Part shown: piece by piece, positions 6,945 to 7,487 of the stretch
Numbering within the stretch: position 1 is the first letter of the stretch
How the letters are laid out: each line of letters opens with the position of its first letter
Source: Microcaldota archaeon
GTDB taxonomy: Archaea; Iainarchaeota; Iainarchaeia; JAADDC01
Reading direction: 5' to 3'
NCBI GenBank assembly: GCA_027000685.1
Contig: JALTNN010000016.1
Span: 1 to 7,487 of the forward strand
DNA length: 7,487 nucleotides
The notes under the pieces: model-generated
The model's database searches: none
The model's input: only the letters and a program-made list of their open reading frames with translations
Told to the model about the DNA's origin: nothing
Position numbers and translations under genes: made by a program

Positions 6945-7253
6945 TCACCCGAAGAGCGAGGCCAGACCGGCCGTGGCCTCCTCTTCCTTCTTCTCCTCCT
7001 TCTTCTCCTCTTCCTTCTTCTCCTCCGTTGCCTCCGCGGCTGCCGGTGCTGCTGCCGGTGCCGTCGCCGCTACGGGCACTGCTGCCGACTGAATGGCCTC
7101 GTCTATGTTTACCTCCTTGAGTGCCTCGACGAGGGCCCTGATCCTCGCTTCGTCTGGCTTTATACCGGCGGCCTCGAGCACCTTCTTCATGTTCTCATCG
7201 TTGATCTCCTGCCCCGCGGAGTGCAGGAGGAGCGCCGCGTAAACGTACTCCAT
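6945..7253 (-). CDS. rpl12: Large-subunit ribosomal protein L12 (archaeal P1/P2 type)
   Basis: Archaeal L12 of 102 aa. Dimers of it bind the C-terminal part of L10 (P0) and form the ribosomal stalk that recruits and stimulates translation GTPases such as aEF1A and aEF2. The N-terminal dimerisation domain (~1-58) begins with the family signature [14 protein letters not shown] and contains VLEAAG and [11 protein letters not shown]. An Ala/Pro-rich hinge (~62-80) and a Glu/Lys-rich segment follow, then the conserved factor-binding tail GLASLFG. The ATG at 7253 is chosen because a near-perfect Shine-Dalgarno site, AAGGAGGTGA, lies five bases before it and because family members start at MEY; an in-frame ATG at 7277 would overlap the rpl10 stop and add eight unrelated residues. 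The gene follows rpl10 by 20 bp, clearly in the same operon. Confidence 0.97.
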   Translation of the reverse strand: MEYVYAALLLHSAGQEINDENMKKVLEAAGIKPDEARIRALVEALKEVNIDEAIQSAAVPVAATAPAAAPAAAEATEEKKEEEKKEEKKEEEATAGLASLFG

Positions 7254-7258
7254 CCTAT

Positions 7259-7268
7259 TCACCTCCTT
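7259..7268 (-). promoter_or_regulatory. Ribosome binding site of rpl12
   Basis: AAGGAGGTGA on the minus strand, five bases before the rpl12 ATG, is a near-complete match to the anti-Shine-Dalgarno end of 16S rRNA. It sits in the short gap after the rpl10 stop and fixes the rpl12 start. It is the strongest such site in the window, fitting a highly expressed gene inside an operon; genes at proposed transcript starts here lack one. Confidence 0.85.
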
Positions 7269-7273
7269 GAACG

Positions 7274-7487
7274 TCATCCAAAGAGCGAGGCCAATCCTGC
7301 TGTGGCCTCCTCACCCCCCTCCTCTTCCTCCTTCTCCTCCCTCTCCTCTTCCTCCTCCTTCTTTTCCTCTCCGGGTGGCGTTGTGGCCTGCACGAGAACC
7401 CCTCTCATCCTCTCGTCCAGGGCCTCGGGTGGGAGTCTCGATGCGAGAGCCACCGCTCTCGCGTGTGCCCTCGCAAGTATGTAGGCC
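7274..7487 (-). CDS. rpl10: Ribosomal protein L10 (archaeal P0), C-terminal part only
   Basis: Only the last 70 codons and stop (TGA at 7274-7276) lie in the window; the gene continues beyond its right edge. The visible part begins [18 protein letters not shown], then [12 protein letters not shown], the end of the L12-binding helical region. A Glu/Lys-rich acidic stretch and the tail [14 protein letters not shown] follow. L10 anchors the stalk to 23S rRNA and carries the L12 dimers, and its own tail also contacts translation factors. The last 12 residues match those of L12 exactly while the codons differ, so protein-level selection rather than recent gene conversion keeps them alike. The gene lies 20 bp upstream of rpl12, the standard archaeal order (usually preceded by L11 and L1 genes, not visible here). 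Confidence 0.95.
   Translation of the reverse strand, partial: AYILARAHARAVALASRLPPEALDERMRGVLVQATTPPGEEKKEEEEEREEKEEEEGGEEATAGLASLFG

Noticed and set aside
7254..7277. Upstream ATG (7277) for L12.
   Set aside because: It would add eight residues that are not part of the family, overlap the rpl10 stop and place the strong Shine-Dalgarno site inside the gene.
6888..7484. 198-codon plus-strand frame with long Leu/Arg runs.
   Set aside because: It is the antisense of the Glu/Lys-rich tails of L12 and L10.
1..7487. CRISPR arrays, tRNA or rRNA genes, insertion sequences, terminal repeats.
   Set aside because: Nothing seen by reading. Nearly all bases are in coding regions and repeats are limited to coiled-coil and Glu/Lys-rich low-complexity codons.

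Overview
The window is a piece of an archaeal chromosome, most likely from a thermophilic member of the Euryarchaeota. The evidence is archaeal-type L10 and L12 stalk proteins, AT-rich TATA-like elements about 25 bp upstream of start codons that lack Shine-Dalgarno sites (leaderless transcripts), heavy use of AGG/AGA for Arg and ATA for Ile, Glu/Lys/Arg-rich proteins, and a membrane-anchored Lon-like S16 protease of a kind known from archaea. I cannot place it to genus; the SMC C-terminal motif resembles what I recall from Archaeoglobales and methanogens.

Layout. Positions 1-1242 (+) hold the 3' part of a gene for a large Cys- and sequon-rich, probably extracellular protein that I do not recognise. 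Positions 1279-4686 (+) hold a complete smc gene (chromosome condensation ATPase) with its own TATA box and an all-pyrimidine spacer. The right half is on the minus strand and is read right to left: the 3' end of rpl10 (P0 stalk protein), rpl12 (stalk protein L12), a short terminator/promoter gap, a two-helix membrane protein of 107 aa, and a 681-aa secreted, membrane-anchored S16 (Lon-like) serine protease. The protease runs convergently into smc, and the two coding regions overlap by 98 bp.

Gene relationships. rpl10 and rpl12 are a classic stalk operon. The small membrane protein and the S16 protease overlap by 53 bp and probably form one transcription unit, which makes the small protein a candidate partner of the protease. 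smc has no scpA next to it here; its neighbours look positional rather than functional.

The window is very compact: no gap between genes exceeds about 40 bp, and two of the junctions are out-of-frame overlaps. I see no RNA genes, mobile elements, CRISPR arrays or long repeats. I found no strongly supported new system. The best leads are the S16 protease with its small membrane neighbour, the unrecognised Cys-rich surface protein, and the smc/protease antisense overlap.
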